Source: Variovorax sp. dw_308
Lineage (GTDB): Bacteria > Pseudomonadota > Gammaproteobacteria > Burkholderiales > Burkholderiaceae_C
Reading direction: 5' to 3'
DNA: 64,000 nt
NCBI RefSeq assembly: GCF_019207085.1
Contig: NZ_JAATOM010000003.1
Location: 62,001 to 126,000 of the forward strand
This document shows, piece by piece, positions 1-8,779 of this stretch (positions within the stretch are counted from its first letter, which is position 1; each line of letters opens with the position of its first letter). The notes beneath the pieces are model-generated. The model was not told where the DNA came from. It saw nothing but the letters and a program-made list of their open reading frames with translations, and searched no databases. The translations under genes and the position numbers were made by a program.

Positions 1-978
1 CTGGGCTACATCGCCTGCAGCATGGCCGATGGCATCGTGTCCTTTGCCATTGCGCAGGGGTTGCTGGTCGGCTTGCTGGGCAGCGCCGCGGTATTCGCGC
101 CGCTGGTGGCCGACACGTCGCTCTGGTTCGTGAAGCGGCGCGGCACCGCCGTGGCGGTGTGCGCCAGCGGCAACTACATCGCCGGCGCGATCTGGCCGCC
201 CATCGTGCAGCACTTCATCGAGACGGTCGGCTGGCGCCCCACCTACTTCGGCATGGGCGTGTTCTGCGGGCTCGCCATGGCCGGGCTCGCGCTGTTCATG
301 CGGGCGCGGCCGCCCTTGGAGAGCCCGGCGCCCGCGGCAAGCACGGCGCCCGGTCGCGCGCAGCTTGGCCCTTCGCTGCAGCCTTTCGGCCTCAGCCTCG
401 GCATGGCGCAAGGGCTGCTCTGCCTGGCCGGTACCGCCTGCTGCGTGGCGATGGCGATGCCGCAAGTGCACATCGTGGCCTACTGCAGCGACCTCGGCTA
501 CGGCGCGGCACGCGGCGCGCAGATGCTGTCGGTGATGCTGGCATTCGGCATCGTCAGCCGGCTGGTTTCAGGGTTTGTCTGCGACCGCATCGGCGGCTTG
601 CGCACCTTGCTGCTCGGCTCGGTGCTGCAGTGCATCGCGCTGATCCTGTTCCTGCCCTTCGATGGCCTGGTGCCGCTGTTCGTGGTGTCGGCCCTGTTCG
701 GCCTGTTCCAGGGCGGCATCGTGCCCTCCTACGCGATCATCGTGCGCGAGTACTTTCCACCGGCCGAGGCCGGCGCGCGCGTGGGCACGGTCATCATGTG
801 CACGCTGCTCGGCATGGCCCTGGGTGGCTGGATGTCAGGCGAGGTGTTCGACCTGACCGGGAGCTATCACGCGGCGTTCATCAACGGCATCGCGTGGAAC
901 CTGCTGAACATGTCGATCGCGGTGACGCTGCTGCTGCGGGTGCGGCGGATGCACGCGCTTGCCCTTGGGACCGCTTGA
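1..978 (+). CDS. MFS transporter, C-terminal part (cut by window start)
   Basis: The frame is open from base 1, so the start codon lies outside the window and about 325 residues are visible. The protein is almost wholly hydrophobic, with roughly nine to ten predicted membrane helices broken by one charged, proline-rich central loop (around RARPPLESPAP), as in the two six-helix halves of the major facilitator superfamily. A motif-A-like loop, SRLVSGFVCDRIGGLR, sits in the second half where MFS proteins carry a D-R/K-x-G-R/G signature. The overall pattern recalls monocarboxylate or oxalate/formate-type MFS carriers, but the substrate cannot be read from the sequence. It would act in the inner membrane. 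The downstream genes run on the opposite strand and converge on it, so they give no hint of the substrate. Confidence 0.85.
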   Translation: MGYIACSMADGIVSFAIAQGLLVGLLGSAAVFAPLVADTSLWFVKRRGTAVAVCASGNYIAGAIWPPIVQHFIETVGWRPTYFGMGVFCGLAMAGLALFMRARPPLESPAPAASTAPGRAQLGPSLQPFGLSLGMAQGLLCLAGTACCVAMAMPQVHIVAYCSDLGYGAARGAQMLSVMLAFGIVSRLVSGFVCDRIGGLRTLLLGSVLQCIALILFLPFDGLVPLFVVSALFGLFQGGIVPSYAIIVREYFPPAEAGARVGTVIMCTLLGMALGGWMSGEVFDLTGSYHAAFINGIAWNLLNMSIAVTLLLRVRRMHALALGTA

Positions 979-999
979 ATCCTCACGCGCCAGCCAGCG

Positions 1000-1587
1000 T
1001 CAAACGTGCGCGCAGTCGCGGCAAGACTCGTTCCACTGCTTGTGCGGTGCCCTTGAACCGGCCTTCTTGATGAATCCCAGCAGGCGATTGGGCTGGCGCT
1101 GGCGCGGTTCCTCGCGCTTCACCTTCGACATCATGCTTGTGTAGGTCAGTGCCGGCGGGGCCTTGATCGCGCCGGCCCGCATCAGGTCGAACGACAAGGC
1201 GACGCTGCATTCGATGTCGTTCGACTCCAGGCACTTCCAGACATATTCGTGTGCGAAGACAACCAGTGCGCGGTCGGGTGACGCGACGACGAAATGCTCT
1301 GCTTCACCGAGCGTCATGCAGATCCATTCCCAGCCGAACTCGCGCACCACCTGGTTGCCCCACACCGTTCCGAGCGCGCGGCCCGCATCGGCGTCGTCGC
1401 CATCGAAACCCTTCGTCGACGCGAACAGCAGCGGACCCTGCCTCTTCTGGATGTATGCGTCGATCCCGGCGACGATGACGTCCATCCGGCTGCATGGGAC
1501 GTCCGAGATCATGTCGAATCCGGTCGCAGCGTAGTTCTTGAACAGCGCGTGTTCCTGGAGAGTGAGAGAGCGTTCAGAGGTGGGCAT
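1000..1587 (-). CDS. Hypothetical protein, first of a tandem paralogous pair
   Basis: A 195-residue soluble protein with no signal peptide or membrane helix. The chosen start (MPTSERSL) has an AAGGT-type ribosome site about 10 nt upstream; a longer in-frame start 36 nt upstream lacks one. It is clearly homologous to its neighbour at 1681-2295: both have an N-terminal segment with ERxLTxxE, a central RALxTVWGxQxVRxFGWEW block, and an xxHxVVxxPxRxLxxFAxEY block. The W-rich GWEW core recalls small DUF3806-like families, but that is only an impression. No function is assigned. The gene converges on the MFS gene, with 21 nt between stop codons. Confidence 0.7.
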   Translation of the reverse strand: MPTSERSLTLQEHALFKNYAATGFDMISDVPCSRMDVIVAGIDAYIQKRQGPLLFASTKGFDGDDADAGRALGTVWGNQVVREFGWEWICMTLGEAEHFVVASPDRALVVFAHEYVWKCLESNDIECSVALSFDLMRAGAIKAPPALTYTSMMSKVKREEPRQRQPNRLLGFIKKAGSRAPHKQWNESCRDCAHV

Positions 1588-1680
1588 TTGGAACCTTGTT
1601 GGTTGATGCCCAAATTGTCCCAAGCCAAGGGTTTTTACTCAGCAGGCTGCGGCTGCTTGACGCATCGGAAACTTCCGATT

Positions 1681-2295
1681 TCAAGCCACCGGAGTCGACG
1701 CGCGGGACGGATCCGCCAATGCGCCGGATTTGCGGATGATGGTTCCAAGACGGTCGGCGGCCCAGCGCTTTGCGTGGGCAGGCACGGCCCGCGCGGGCTC
1801 GCTGGCAGCCAGGCTGACCAGTTGCATGGCGCTCGTGTAGCTCCATGCCGCTTGCGGGGGAATCACGTCGGAGCGCAGTTGATCGAAGGCTGCCTTGATC
1901 GCGCAATCCATCGTCTCCAGGTCCAGGCACGCCTCGATGTATTCCGTCGCGAAGATGGCAAGCGAGCGGCTGGGCTGCACCACGACGTAGTGCTCCTCAC
2001 CCTCGAACATCACACAGACCCATTCCCATCCGAAAACCCGGACGAGCTGGTCACCCCACACGGTGGCCAGCGCGCGGGCGGCCTCGGCGTTGCTTCGCCT
2101 TTCCTCGCCTTCCCGGCGCGGCGCCCACTGGCCGGCGTGCTTGCGCTGGTGTCTATCGACGGATGCGTGGATGGCCGCGACGATTCGCGTGGGCGGAGCA
2201 TCGCGTTCGCCACCGATCATCTGGTTGCCGGCGGCGGCATATCGGTTGAATTCGCGTTGCTCCCCTGCGGTCAGGGCGCGTTCGTACGTGGACAT
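1681..2295 (-). CDS. Hypothetical protein, second of a tandem paralogous pair
   Basis: A 204-residue soluble protein with an AGAGG ribosome site a few bases before the ATG. It shares the same blocks as the gene at 1000-1587 (RALATVWGDQLVRVFGWEW, then EEHYVVVQPSRSLAIFATEY and a SYTSAM segment), so the two arose by tandem duplication and then diverged. The charged region around residues 45-70 differs between the copies, while the GWEW and FAxEY blocks are kept. The two genes are 93 nt apart and could be co-transcribed. Function unknown; tandem diverged small proteins are sometimes immunity proteins, but no toxin gene is seen next to them. Confidence 0.7.
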   Translation of the reverse strand: MSTYERALTAGEQREFNRYAAAGNQMIGGERDAPPTRIVAAIHASVDRHQRKHAGQWAPRREGEERRSNAEAARALATVWGDQLVRVFGWEWVCVMFEGEEHYVVVQPSRSLAIFATEYIEACLDLETMDCAIKAAFDQLRSDVIPPQAAWSYTSAMQLVSLAASEPARAVPAHAKRWAADRLGTIIRKSGALADPSRASTPVA

Positions 2296-2353
2296 TCAGG
2301 AACCTCTTTTGGATAGAGGCCCGATTGTCCGGATCCAGTGGCGCTGGCGAAGT

Positions 2354-2375
2354 CAGGCCGGGCTGAGCCGGCCTG
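2354..2375 (-). terminator. Hairpin downstream of phaA
   Basis: A perfect 8-bp inverted repeat (CAGGCCGG, six-base loop, CCGGCCTG) lies about 55 nt past the phaA stop, in the gap before the next leftward gene. No U-tract follows on the minus strand, so it may only stabilise the phaCA transcript end rather than act as an intrinsic terminator. Confidence 0.35.
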
Positions 2376-2429
2376 CGGAAACGTCCGGAAACACCGCCGC
2401 CAATTCCGCCGGCGCGGGGTTCCCGGAGA

Positions 2430-3608
2430 TCAGCGCTCGATGGTCAGCGCCACGCCCATGCCGCCGCCGATGCACAGCGAGGCAATGCCCTTCTTGGCGT
2501 TCTGGCGCTTCATTTCATGCAGCAGGGTGACCAGGATGCGGCAGCCGGACGCGCCGATCGGGTGGCCGATGGCAATGGCGCCGCCGTTCACGTTGACCTT
2601 GCTCACGTCCCATCCCATTTCGCGGTTCACCGCGCAGGCCTGGGCAGCGAAGGCTTCGTTGATTTCGAGCACGTCGAGGTCGGCGGCCTTCCAGCCGGCG
2701 CGCTGCAACGCCTTGGTCGACGCCGGCACAGGGCCCATGCCCATGATGGCCGGGTCGAGGCCCGCGGTGGCATAGCTGGCAATGCGGCCCAGCGGCGTCA
2801 GGCCGAGCGAGGCAGCCTTCTTGGCCGTCATCACCATCACGGCGGCAGCACCGTCGTTGAGACCCGAGGCGTTGCCGGCCGTCACGCCGCCGGCCTTGTC
2901 GAAGGCGGGGCGCAAGCCGGCCAGCCCTTCGGCATTGGTCTTGCGGTTGATGAACTCGTCCTTGTCGAAGACGACCGGATCGCCCTTCTTCTGCGGAATG
3001 TTCACGCCGACGATTTCTTCCTTGAACTTGCCGGCGTCCTGCGCGGCAGCGGCCTTGGTCTGGCTGCCCAGCGCCAGTTCGTCCTGCGAAGCGCGGTCGA
3101 TGTTGTACTTCTTGGCCACGTTCTCGGCGGTGATGCCCATGTGGTACTGGTTGTAGACGTCCCACAGGCCGTCGACGATCATGGTGTCGACCAGCTTCCA
3201 GTCGCCCATGCGCTGGCCGTTGCGCGAGTTCGGCAGCACGTGCGGCGCCAGGCTCATGTTCTCCTGGCCGCCGGCGATGACGATCTCGCTGTCGCCCGCG
3301 CCGATGGCCTGCGCCGCCAGCATCACGGCCTTGAGGCCGGAGCCGCACACGGCGTTGATCGTGAGCGCCGGCGTTTCCTTGGCGCCACCGCTCTTGAGCC
3401 AGGCCTGGCGCGCCGGGTTCTGGCCGGCGCCTGCTGCGAGCACCTGGCCCATGATGGCTTCGCCGACCTGGTCCGCCGTGAGGTTGGCGCGCGCCAGCAC
3501 TTCCTTGATGACGATGGCGCCCAGCTCAGTAGCCGCAATGCCCGCGAGCGAGCCGCCGAACTTGCCGACAGCGGTGCGAGCGGCCGAAACGATGACGATG
3601 TCTTCCAT
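2430..3608 (-). CDS. phaA: Acetyl-CoA C-acetyltransferase (beta-ketothiolase)
   Basis: A 392-residue biosynthetic-type thiolase that condenses two acetyl-CoA to acetoacetyl-CoA, the first step of polyhydroxybutyrate synthesis. The nucleophilic cysteine is in NAVCGSGLKA (Cys88), the catalytic histidine in GHPIGASG and the second cysteine in CIGGGMG near the C-terminus, all at standard spacing; length is typical. The ATG is preceded by GGAG. It lies 71 nt downstream of the PHA synthase gene on the same strand, the common phaC-phaA order of Burkholderiales. The acetoacetyl-CoA reductase phaB that often completes the operon is not present here, and the next gene leftward is unrelated. Confidence 0.95.
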   Translation of the reverse strand: MEDIVIVSAARTAVGKFGGSLAGIAATELGAIVIKEVLARANLTADQVGEAIMGQVLAAGAGQNPARQAWLKSGGAKETPALTINAVCGSGLKAVMLAAQAIGAGDSEIVIAGGQENMSLAPHVLPNSRNGQRMGDWKLVDTMIVDGLWDVYNQYHMGITAENVAKKYNIDRASQDELALGSQTKAAAAQDAGKFKEEIVGVNIPQKKGDPVVFDKDEFINRKTNAEGLAGLRPAFDKAGGVTAGNASGLNDGAAAVMVMTAKKAASLGLTPLGRIASYATAGLDPAIMGMGPVPASTKALQRAGWKAADLDVLEINEAFAAQACAVNREMGWDVSKVNVNGGAIAIGHPIGASGCRILVTLLHEMKRQNAKKGIASLCIGGGMGVALTIER

Positions 3609-3679
3609 GCTATGTACTCCGATGATGATGACTGACTGGACGGTTGAACGGTGGGCTGTACGCTGGGCGCGTCAAAGCC

Positions 3680-5389
3680 TCACGCCTTGGCCTTGACGTA
3701 GCGCCCGGGCGCCGGCTCGGTGGCCTGGTAGGTCTTGCCCTTGCCGTAGGACTTGGGCGCGGGAATCTGCTTGCCGGCATGGCCCTTGAGCCAGGCCGAC
3801 CAGTCGGTCCACCAGCTGCCGGGATGCTCGGTGGCGCCTTCCAGCCATTCGGGCTGCGTGGCGGGCAGCTTGCCGTCGTCGCGGATCCAGTGGCTGCGCT
3901 TCTTCTTGGCCGGCGGGTTGATCACGCCGGCGATATGGCCTGACGCACCCATGACGAAGCGCTTCTTGCCCTTGAGGATCTGCGTCGAGGCATAGGCGCC
4001 GCCGATGGGCACGATGTGGTCTTCGCGCGAGCCGTAGATGTAGACCGGCGCCTGGATGGCGCCCAGGTCGACCTTCTCGCCGCACACGGTGAGCGCGCCC
4101 GGCACCTTGAGCTTGTTTTCAAGATAGGTGTTGCGCAGGTACCAGGCATAGAACGGCCCGGGCAGGTTGGTCGCGTCGCTGTTCCAGTAGAGCAGGTCGA
4201 ACGGCGGCGGCGTCTCGCCCTTCAGGTAGTTGCCCACGACGTAGTTCCAGACCAGGTCGTTGGGCCGCAGGAAGCTGAAGGTGGAGGCCAGATCGCCGCC
4301 GGCCAGCAGGCCGCCGCTGCCCATCTGCATCTCGCGGTACTGCACCATCTGCTCGTCGATGAAGATGTCGAGGATGCCGGTGTCGGTGAAGTCGAGCAGC
4401 GTGGTCAGCAGCGTGACCGAGGCGGCGGGCTGCTCGCCGCGCGCGGCCAGCACGGCCAGCGCGGTGCTCAGGAGCGTGCCGCCCACGCAGAAGCCGAGCG
4501 TGTTGATCTTCTCGCTGCCGCCGATCTCCTGGGCGAGATGGATCGCCTTGATCACGGCGTCCTCGATGTACTTGTCCCAGGTGGCGGTGCGCAACGACTC
4601 GTCAGGGTTGCGCCAGCTCACCACGAACACGCGGTGGCCCTGCTCGTTCGCATAGCGGATCAGCGAGTTCTCCGGCTGCAGGTCGAGGATGTAGAACTTG
4701 TTGATGCACGGCGGGACCAGCAGGAAGGGCTTCTCGTAGACCTTGGCATTGAGCGGCTTGTATTCGAGCAGCTGGAACATCTCATTCTCGAACACCACCG
4801 CGCCCTCGGTGGTGGCCACGTTGCGGCCGACCTCAAAGGCGCTCTCGTCGGTCATGCTGAGATGCCCGCGCTTGACGTCGCCCAGCAGGTTCTGCAGACC
4901 CTTGCCAATGCTCTCGCCGTTGGTGTCGATGGCACGCTTGATGGCTTCGGCATTGAGCGCGATGTAGTTGCTCGGCGCGGAGGCGGCGGCCCACTGCTCG
5001 ACCGCGAAGCGCAGGCGCGCGCGGGTCTTGGCATCGCCTTCGACGGCTTCGGCCATGCTCATCAGCGTGCGTGCGTTGAGCAGGTACACCGCGGCGGCGA
5101 AGCCGGAAAGCGGGTTGCTGCCCCAGGCCTCGCCGGCAAAGCGCCGGTCGCCGCTCGGCGGGCTGGTGAGGCCCTTGCTCCAGAGCTCCGAGGCCTCCGT
5201 CACATACTGCTGCTGCAATTCCTGCAGCTTGCCCGGCGAGAGATTGAACTTGGGCAACGCAGGCATGCCGGGCATCGACATGCCGCCGCTGCCGGTCGCC
5301 TGGAAGGACTCCAGCGCCTTGTTCCATCCCTGTGTCAGCGCCTTCTGCATCGACGCGAACGCGTCTGCGGTGGCGGCCTCTTGTGTCAT
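3680..5389 (-). CDS. phaC: Class I poly(3-hydroxyalkanoate) synthase
   Basis: A 569-residue PHA polymerase that joins 3-hydroxyacyl-CoA monomers into polyester on the granule surface. It has the N-terminal PhaC domain followed by an alpha/beta-hydrolase core with a lipase-like box GFCVGG, where Cys301 is the nucleophile. The remaining catalytic residues are Asp457 (GSREDHIVP) and His485 (GASGHIAG), at spacings matching Cupriavidus necator PhaC. A good AAGGAG site lies 5 nt before the ATG. It heads the leftward phaC-phaA operon. Class I is inferred from the length and the absence of an adjacent phaE or phaR. Confidence 0.96.
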   Translation of the reverse strand: MTQEAATADAFASMQKALTQGWNKALESFQATGSGGMSMPGMPALPKFNLSPGKLQELQQQYVTEASELWSKGLTSPPSGDRRFAGEAWGSNPLSGFAAAVYLLNARTLMSMAEAVEGDAKTRARLRFAVEQWAAASAPSNYIALNAEAIKRAIDTNGESIGKGLQNLLGDVKRGHLSMTDESAFEVGRNVATTEGAVVFENEMFQLLEYKPLNAKVYEKPFLLVPPCINKFYILDLQPENSLIRYANEQGHRVFVVSWRNPDESLRTATWDKYIEDAVIKAIHLAQEIGGSEKINTLGFCVGGTLLSTALAVLAARGEQPAASVTLLTTLLDFTDTGILDIFIDEQMVQYREMQMGSGGLLAGGDLASTFSFLRPNDLVWNYVVGNYLKGETPPPFDLLYWNSDATNLPGPFYAWYLRNTYLENKLKVPGALTVCGEKVDLGAIQAPVYIYGSREDHIVPIGGAYASTQILKGKKRFVMGASGHIAGVINPPAKKKRSHWIRDDGKLPATQPEWLEGATEHPGSWWTDWSAWLKGHAGKQIPAPKSYGKGKTYQATEPAPGRYVKAKA

Positions 5390-5707
5390 GAAGTCTCCTT
5401 GATCTGCGCGGTGGCCCAGACGGTTTTTTGAGTATCCTGCAATCGTTGGCGGGCCCTGGTTCGACCGGTTCGATGCCGCAGAACAACGCGGGGTCTTAGC
5501 GCGGTCATCCTACATGCCTTCGCCGACTGCTGTCTCCATTTTGACTACATTGACTCGCACCTCCGAATGCGCTTGCAGCGCGCCACCTGAAGGGTGTGCC
5601 CCCGGCGGCCCGGCCCCGCTGGCGCCGCGGGCGCCTCCCCCAAAAAGCGCCGCATTGCTCGCCTCACAAGATGGGCCGGTGGGCCCCAACCTGGATTTCC
5701 GACACTC
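5390..5707. other. Intergenic region between divergent phaC and small membrane protein gene
   Basis: This 318-base gap must hold the phaC promoter (leftward) and that of the small membrane protein (rightward). I could not pick a convincing -35/-10 pair for either. A GC-only palindrome, GGCGCC-GCG-GGCGCC, lies at 5621-5635 in a very C-rich stretch. Short open frames here have no ribosome site and no recognisable protein. Confidence 0.4.
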
Positions 5708-6076
5708 ATGTTCGTGCACCTGATCGTCATCGGCTGGCTCTACGTCGTCGTGATGATGGCCGTTGCGGAAGCGACCAATACCAATGGCACGGTGCTGGGC
5801 GCTATCGTTACTTTTCTGCTGTACGGCCTGGGGCCGGTCGCACTGGTCGTGTACCTGCTGGGCGCACCGGGCCGGCGCAAGGCCATCAGGGCGCGTGAGC
5901 TTGCAGAGCAGGAAGCCGCGCGCCATGCGGCGGCGGCGATGGAGGGAGGCGAACCGGCGGGCGCTACCGTGGGGAAGCCAGCGCCCGGCGGCAGCGAGCG
6001 CGCAAGTTCAGCTTCGCCAGATGCAGGCGGCGAAGCGTCCGCTGCTGCCGTCCCGCCGGTGCGAAAAGAACCGTAG
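5708..6076 (+). CDS. Small membrane protein with charged Ala-rich tail
   Basis: A 122-residue protein starting MFVHLIVIGWLY. Two hydrophobic helices (about residues 2-20 and 28-50) are followed by RRKAIRARE and a long Ala/Gly/Pro/Ser tail, so it is probably an inner-membrane protein with both ends in the cytoplasm. A longer frame begins 114 nt upstream, but that extension is low-complexity and lacks a ribosome site. Its last 69 nt overlap the 3' end of pgeF on the other strand. Function unknown. Confidence 0.6.
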   Translation: MFVHLIVIGWLYVVVMMAVAEATNTNGTVLGAIVTFLLYGLGPVALVVYLLGAPGRRKAIRARELAEQEAARHAAAAMEGGEPAGATVGKPAPGGSERASSASPDAGGEASAAAVPPVRKEP

Positions 6077-6754
6077 CGGCTGGCTGACGGTGCACCACGC
6101 GTCGGTGCCGTCGTTGCCATGAATGGACAGCGCGCCCGCGGCCAGCAGCCGCTGGCGCGCGAGGCCCGACAGGTCGGCCAGCCACTTGCCCTCGCTGCCC
6201 GCGGGCCTGAAGCATGCGGTGCTGGCCGGGTCATGCGCCTCGAAGACGGCCTTGACCTCGGGGCCGACCTCGAAAGCCGTCGGCCCGATGCACGGGCCGA
6301 GCCACGCCATGACCTGCTCCCCTTTTCCGTAAGTCGCAAGCGTCGCCTCCAGCACGCCGGCGGCCAGGCCGCGCCAGCCCGCGTGCGCGGCGGCGACCTG
6401 GCGGCCTTCGGCGTCGGTGAACAGCACGGGCAGGCAGTCGGCCACCATGACGGTGCAAGCCAGCCCGGGCTCGGCAGTGACGCAGCCGTCGGCGGTCTCC
6501 CCGTCGGCGTCGGCTGCATCGAGCCGGCGCACCGCCACGCCATGCACCTGCTGCAGGAACACCGGACGAACGCCAATCGCGCCCTGCAGCCGACGCCGGT
6601 TCTCCGCGACCGCCACGGCATCGTCGCCCACGTGGTCGCCCAAATTCAGGCTCTCGAAGCGCCCCTGCGATACGCCGCCGACCCGTGTCGTGCAGGCGGC
6701 CCGTACGCCGGCAGGCGCGGGCCACTGCGGCGCCAGCAGGTCAAGCTTCGGCAT
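6008..6754 (-). CDS. pgeF: Peptidoglycan editing factor / laccase-domain protein
   Basis: A 248-residue member of the YfiH/PgeF (multicopper polyphenol oxidase, DUF152) family. The family removes mis-incorporated L-Ser from UDP-MurNAc peptides and belongs to a purine nucleoside phosphorylase-like superfamily. The conserved metal ligands are present as His71 (QVHG), Cys107 (VADCLPVL) and His124 (AAHAGWRG), the same positions as in Escherichia coli YfiH. The start overlaps the end of the upstream isomerase gene by 14 nt, so the two are translationally coupled. Its 3' end converges on and overlaps the small membrane protein gene by 69 nt. Confidence 0.9.
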   Translation of the reverse strand: MPKLDLLAPQWPAPAGVRAACTTRVGGVSQGRFESLNLGDHVGDDAVAVAENRRRLQGAIGVRPVFLQQVHGVAVRRLDAADADGETADGCVTAEPGLACTVMVADCLPVLFTDAEGRQVAAAHAGWRGLAAGVLEATLATYGKGEQVMAWLGPCIGPTAFEVGPEVKAVFEAHDPASTACFRPAGSEGKWLADLSGLARQRLLAAGALSIHGNDGTDAWCTVSQPLRFFSHRRDGSSGRFAACIWRS

Positions 6755-7385
6755 CAGGGCAACTCGACGGCTGGGCGCGGCGGAAGGCGTCGAGTTGCAT
6801 GCAGGTCTCGTAGGCGGCCATGGTGCGCGGCAGGCCGTTCAGGTCGCAATCGAAGCGCTGCGCATTGAAGATCTGCGGCACCAGGCAGCAGTCGGCCATG
6901 GTCGGCGTGTCGCCGTAGCAATAGCTGCTGCCGGCCGGCGACTGGGCCAGTTGGCGCTCGAAGGCCTCCAGGCCGACGCGGACCCAATGCCGGTACCAGG
7001 CGTTCTTGGCCAGGTCGTCCAGCTTGAGCTCGCGCACCAGGTACTTGAGCACGCGCAGGTTGTTGACCGGATGGATCTCGCAGGCGATCGACTCCGAAAG
7101 CGCCCTCACCCGCGCACGACCGACCGGGTCGCGCGGCAGCAGCGGCGGCTCGGGCTGGGTCTCGTCGAGGTATTCCATGATCGCCATCGACTGCGAGAAG
7201 CGCTCGCCGTCGTCCTCCAGCATCGGCACCAGCATGTCGGCCGAGATGGCGGCGAAGGGGCCGGTGAGATGGTCGCCGCGCGCGATATGCACGGGGATGT
7301 AGTCGTAGGGCAGGCCCTTGAGGTTGAGCGCGATGCGCACGCGATACGACGCCGATGAACGGAAGTAGTTGTAGAGCTTCATCAT
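6741..7385 (-). CDS. maiA: Maleylacetoacetate/maleylpyruvate isomerase (zeta-class GST)
   Basis: A 214-residue glutathione-dependent cis-trans isomerase. The signature SSASYRVRIAL near the N-terminus (the zeta-class SSCxxRVRIAL loop that activates glutathione) is followed by a thioredoxin-like domain with the QSMAIMEYL segment, then an all-helical GST C-terminal domain. It would isomerise maleylacetoacetate (tyrosine or homogentisate route) or maleylpyruvate (gentisate route). The divergent neighbour at 7487 is a FAH-family hydrolase, the next enzyme of either route, which supports the assignment but does not tell the two substrates apart. The start is one of two adjacent ATGs (7385 or 7382). 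Confidence 0.88.
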   Translation of the reverse strand: MMKLYNYFRSSASYRVRIALNLKGLPYDYIPVHIARGDHLTGPFAAISADMLVPMLEDDGERFSQSMAIMEYLDETQPEPPLLPRDPVGRARVRALSESIACEIHPVNNLRVLKYLVRELKLDDLAKNAWYRHWVRVGLEAFERQLAQSPAGSSYCYGDTPTMADCCLVPQIFNAQRFDCDLNGLPRTMAAYETCMQLDAFRRAQPSSCPDAEA

Positions 7386-7486
7386 CGGCCGAGCATAGCG
7401 CCCAAGGCCATCGGGAGGCGAGTGGCCGCGCCCTCTGGCACACTGCCGCTTCCTGTTGAACCTGCAGCGTTGAAGGACGAAATTCC

Positions 7487-8188
7487 ATGGCTTCCGAGTA
7501 CGTATTCCCCCCTGCGCCTGTCGTGTCGATCCCGGTGGTCGGCAGCGGTGCGCGTTTTCCGGTGCACCGTATCTATTGCGTGGGCCGCAACTACGAAGAG
7601 CATGCAAAGGAAATGGGCTTCACCGGCCGCGAGCCGCCGTTCTTCTTCATGAAGCCGGCCGATGCGATCGTCGTGGTGGAAGGCGGCCAGACGGGCAGCG
7701 CGGCCTACCCGACCTTGACCAAGAGCCTGCACCATGAGATCGAACTGGTCGTGGCCATCGGCACGGGCGGCAAGAACATCCCCGCCGCCGACGCGATGAA
7801 GCACATCTACGGCTATGCGGTGGGCCTGGACATGACGCGGCGCGACCTGCAAGGCGAGATGAAGAAGCAGGGCCGCCCCTGGGAGATCGGCAAGGCCTTC
7901 GAGCAAAGCGCGCCGATCGGCCCGATCGTGCCGGTGGCCGATGCCGGCGACGTGCAGAACGCCGAGATCTCGCTGCAGGTGAATGGCGCGGACCGGCAGC
8001 GCAGCAATGTGAGCAAGTTGATCTGGAACATTGCCGAGACCATCGAGCAACTGTCGGCCGCCTGGGAACTGGCGCCCGGCGACCTGATCTTCTCGGGCAC
8101 GCCGGAAGGCGTGGCCGCGGTGGTGAGCGGGGACACGCTGGTCGGGTCTATCGGCGGCCTGCCATCCCTCACCGTCAAGATCGACTAG
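7487..8188 (+). CDS. Fumarylacetoacetate/fumarylpyruvate hydrolase family protein
   Basis: A 233-residue single-domain FAH-fold hydrolase. The core motifs are IYCVGRNYEEHAKEMG, EPPFFFMKPADA and the metal-site stretch HHEIELVVAIG, then GYAVGLDMTRRDLQ and FSGTPEGV. Short single-domain members of this kind act as fumarylpyruvate hydrolases (gentisate route) or on related beta-diketo acids, using Mg or Mn. The divergent neighbour is the GSH-dependent isomerase, so the pair probably completes gentisate- or homogentisate-type ring cleavage; no ring-cleaving dioxygenase is in the window. The Nudix gene starts 7 nt after its stop. A paralogue with an export signal lies at 26631-27425. Confidence 0.85.
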   Translation: MASEYVFPPAPVVSIPVVGSGARFPVHRIYCVGRNYEEHAKEMGFTGREPPFFFMKPADAIVVVEGGQTGSAAYPTLTKSLHHEIELVVAIGTGGKNIPAADAMKHIYGYAVGLDMTRRDLQGEMKKQGRPWEIGKAFEQSAPIGPIVPVADAGDVQNAEISLQVNGADRQRSNVSKLIWNIAETIEQLSAAWELAPGDLIFSGTPEGVAAVVSGDTLVGSIGGLPSLTVKID

Positions 8189-8195
8189 CCGATCC

Positions 8196-8747
8196 ATGTT
8201 CCCGCGCATCCCCATCAAACACTGCAAGAACTGCGGCACCGCCGTCGTCTACCGCCTGCCGGATGACGGCGACACCAAGCCGCGCGCGGTGTGCCCCGCC
8301 TGCAATACCGTCCACTACGAGAACCCGCTGAACGTGGTGGGCACGATCCCGGTGCTGGGGGACCGGGTGTTGCTGTGCAAACGCAACATCGAGCCGCGCT
8401 GGGGCAAGTGGACCTTGCCGGCCGGGTTCATGGAACTCGACGAAACCACCGCCCAGGGCGCGGCCCGCGAAACGGACGAGGAAGCCGGCGCGGAGTACGA
8501 GATGCAGGGCCTGTTCGCCGTGATGAGCGTGGTGCGCGTGGGGCAGGTGCACCTGTTCTATCGCGCCAGGCTGCTGAGCGACAAGTTCAATCCGGGTCAC
8601 GAGACCATCGAGGCCAGGTTGTTCACCGAAGAAGAAATCCCCTGGGACGAAATCGCCTTTCGCACCGTACGCGAGGCGCTGCAGCATTTCTTCGAGGATC
8701 GCCGCAAGGGCAACTTCGACCGGGTGCACACCGTCGATATCGTTTGA
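8196..8747 (+). CDS. Nudix hydrolase with N-terminal zinc ribbon
   Basis: A 183-residue protein with a zinc ribbon (Cys10, Cys13, Cys33, Cys36) followed by a canonical Nudix box at residues 77-99: Gly77, Glu83, Arg91-Glu92 and Glu95-Glu96 fit G-x5-E-x7-REUxEExGU exactly. Zinc-ribbon Nudix proteins include NADH pyrophosphatases and ADP-ribose or FAD hydrolases; this short form lacks the NudC-specific extension, so the substrate is open. It begins 7 nt after the FAH-family gene and is probably co-transcribed with it. Confidence 0.88.
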   Translation: MFPRIPIKHCKNCGTAVVYRLPDDGDTKPRAVCPACNTVHYENPLNVVGTIPVLGDRVLLCKRNIEPRWGKWTLPAGFMELDETTAQGAARETDEEAGAEYEMQGLFAVMSVVRVGQVHLFYRARLLSDKFNPGHETIEARLFTEEEIPWDEIAFRTVREALQHFFEDRRKGNFDRVHTVDIV

Positions 8748-8779
8748 GTTTGAGTTTGAGTTCGAAGCCTGTCACACAC

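Noticed and set aside
4016..5431. A 471-codon plus-strand frame opposite phaC
   Set aside because: It is an antisense shadow of phaC with biased Arg/Ala/His composition, and it has no ribosome site.
8745..8765. Three TTTGAG repeats at the Nudix stop codon
   Set aside because: A short chance repeat of 6 nt units; no structure or function is evident.
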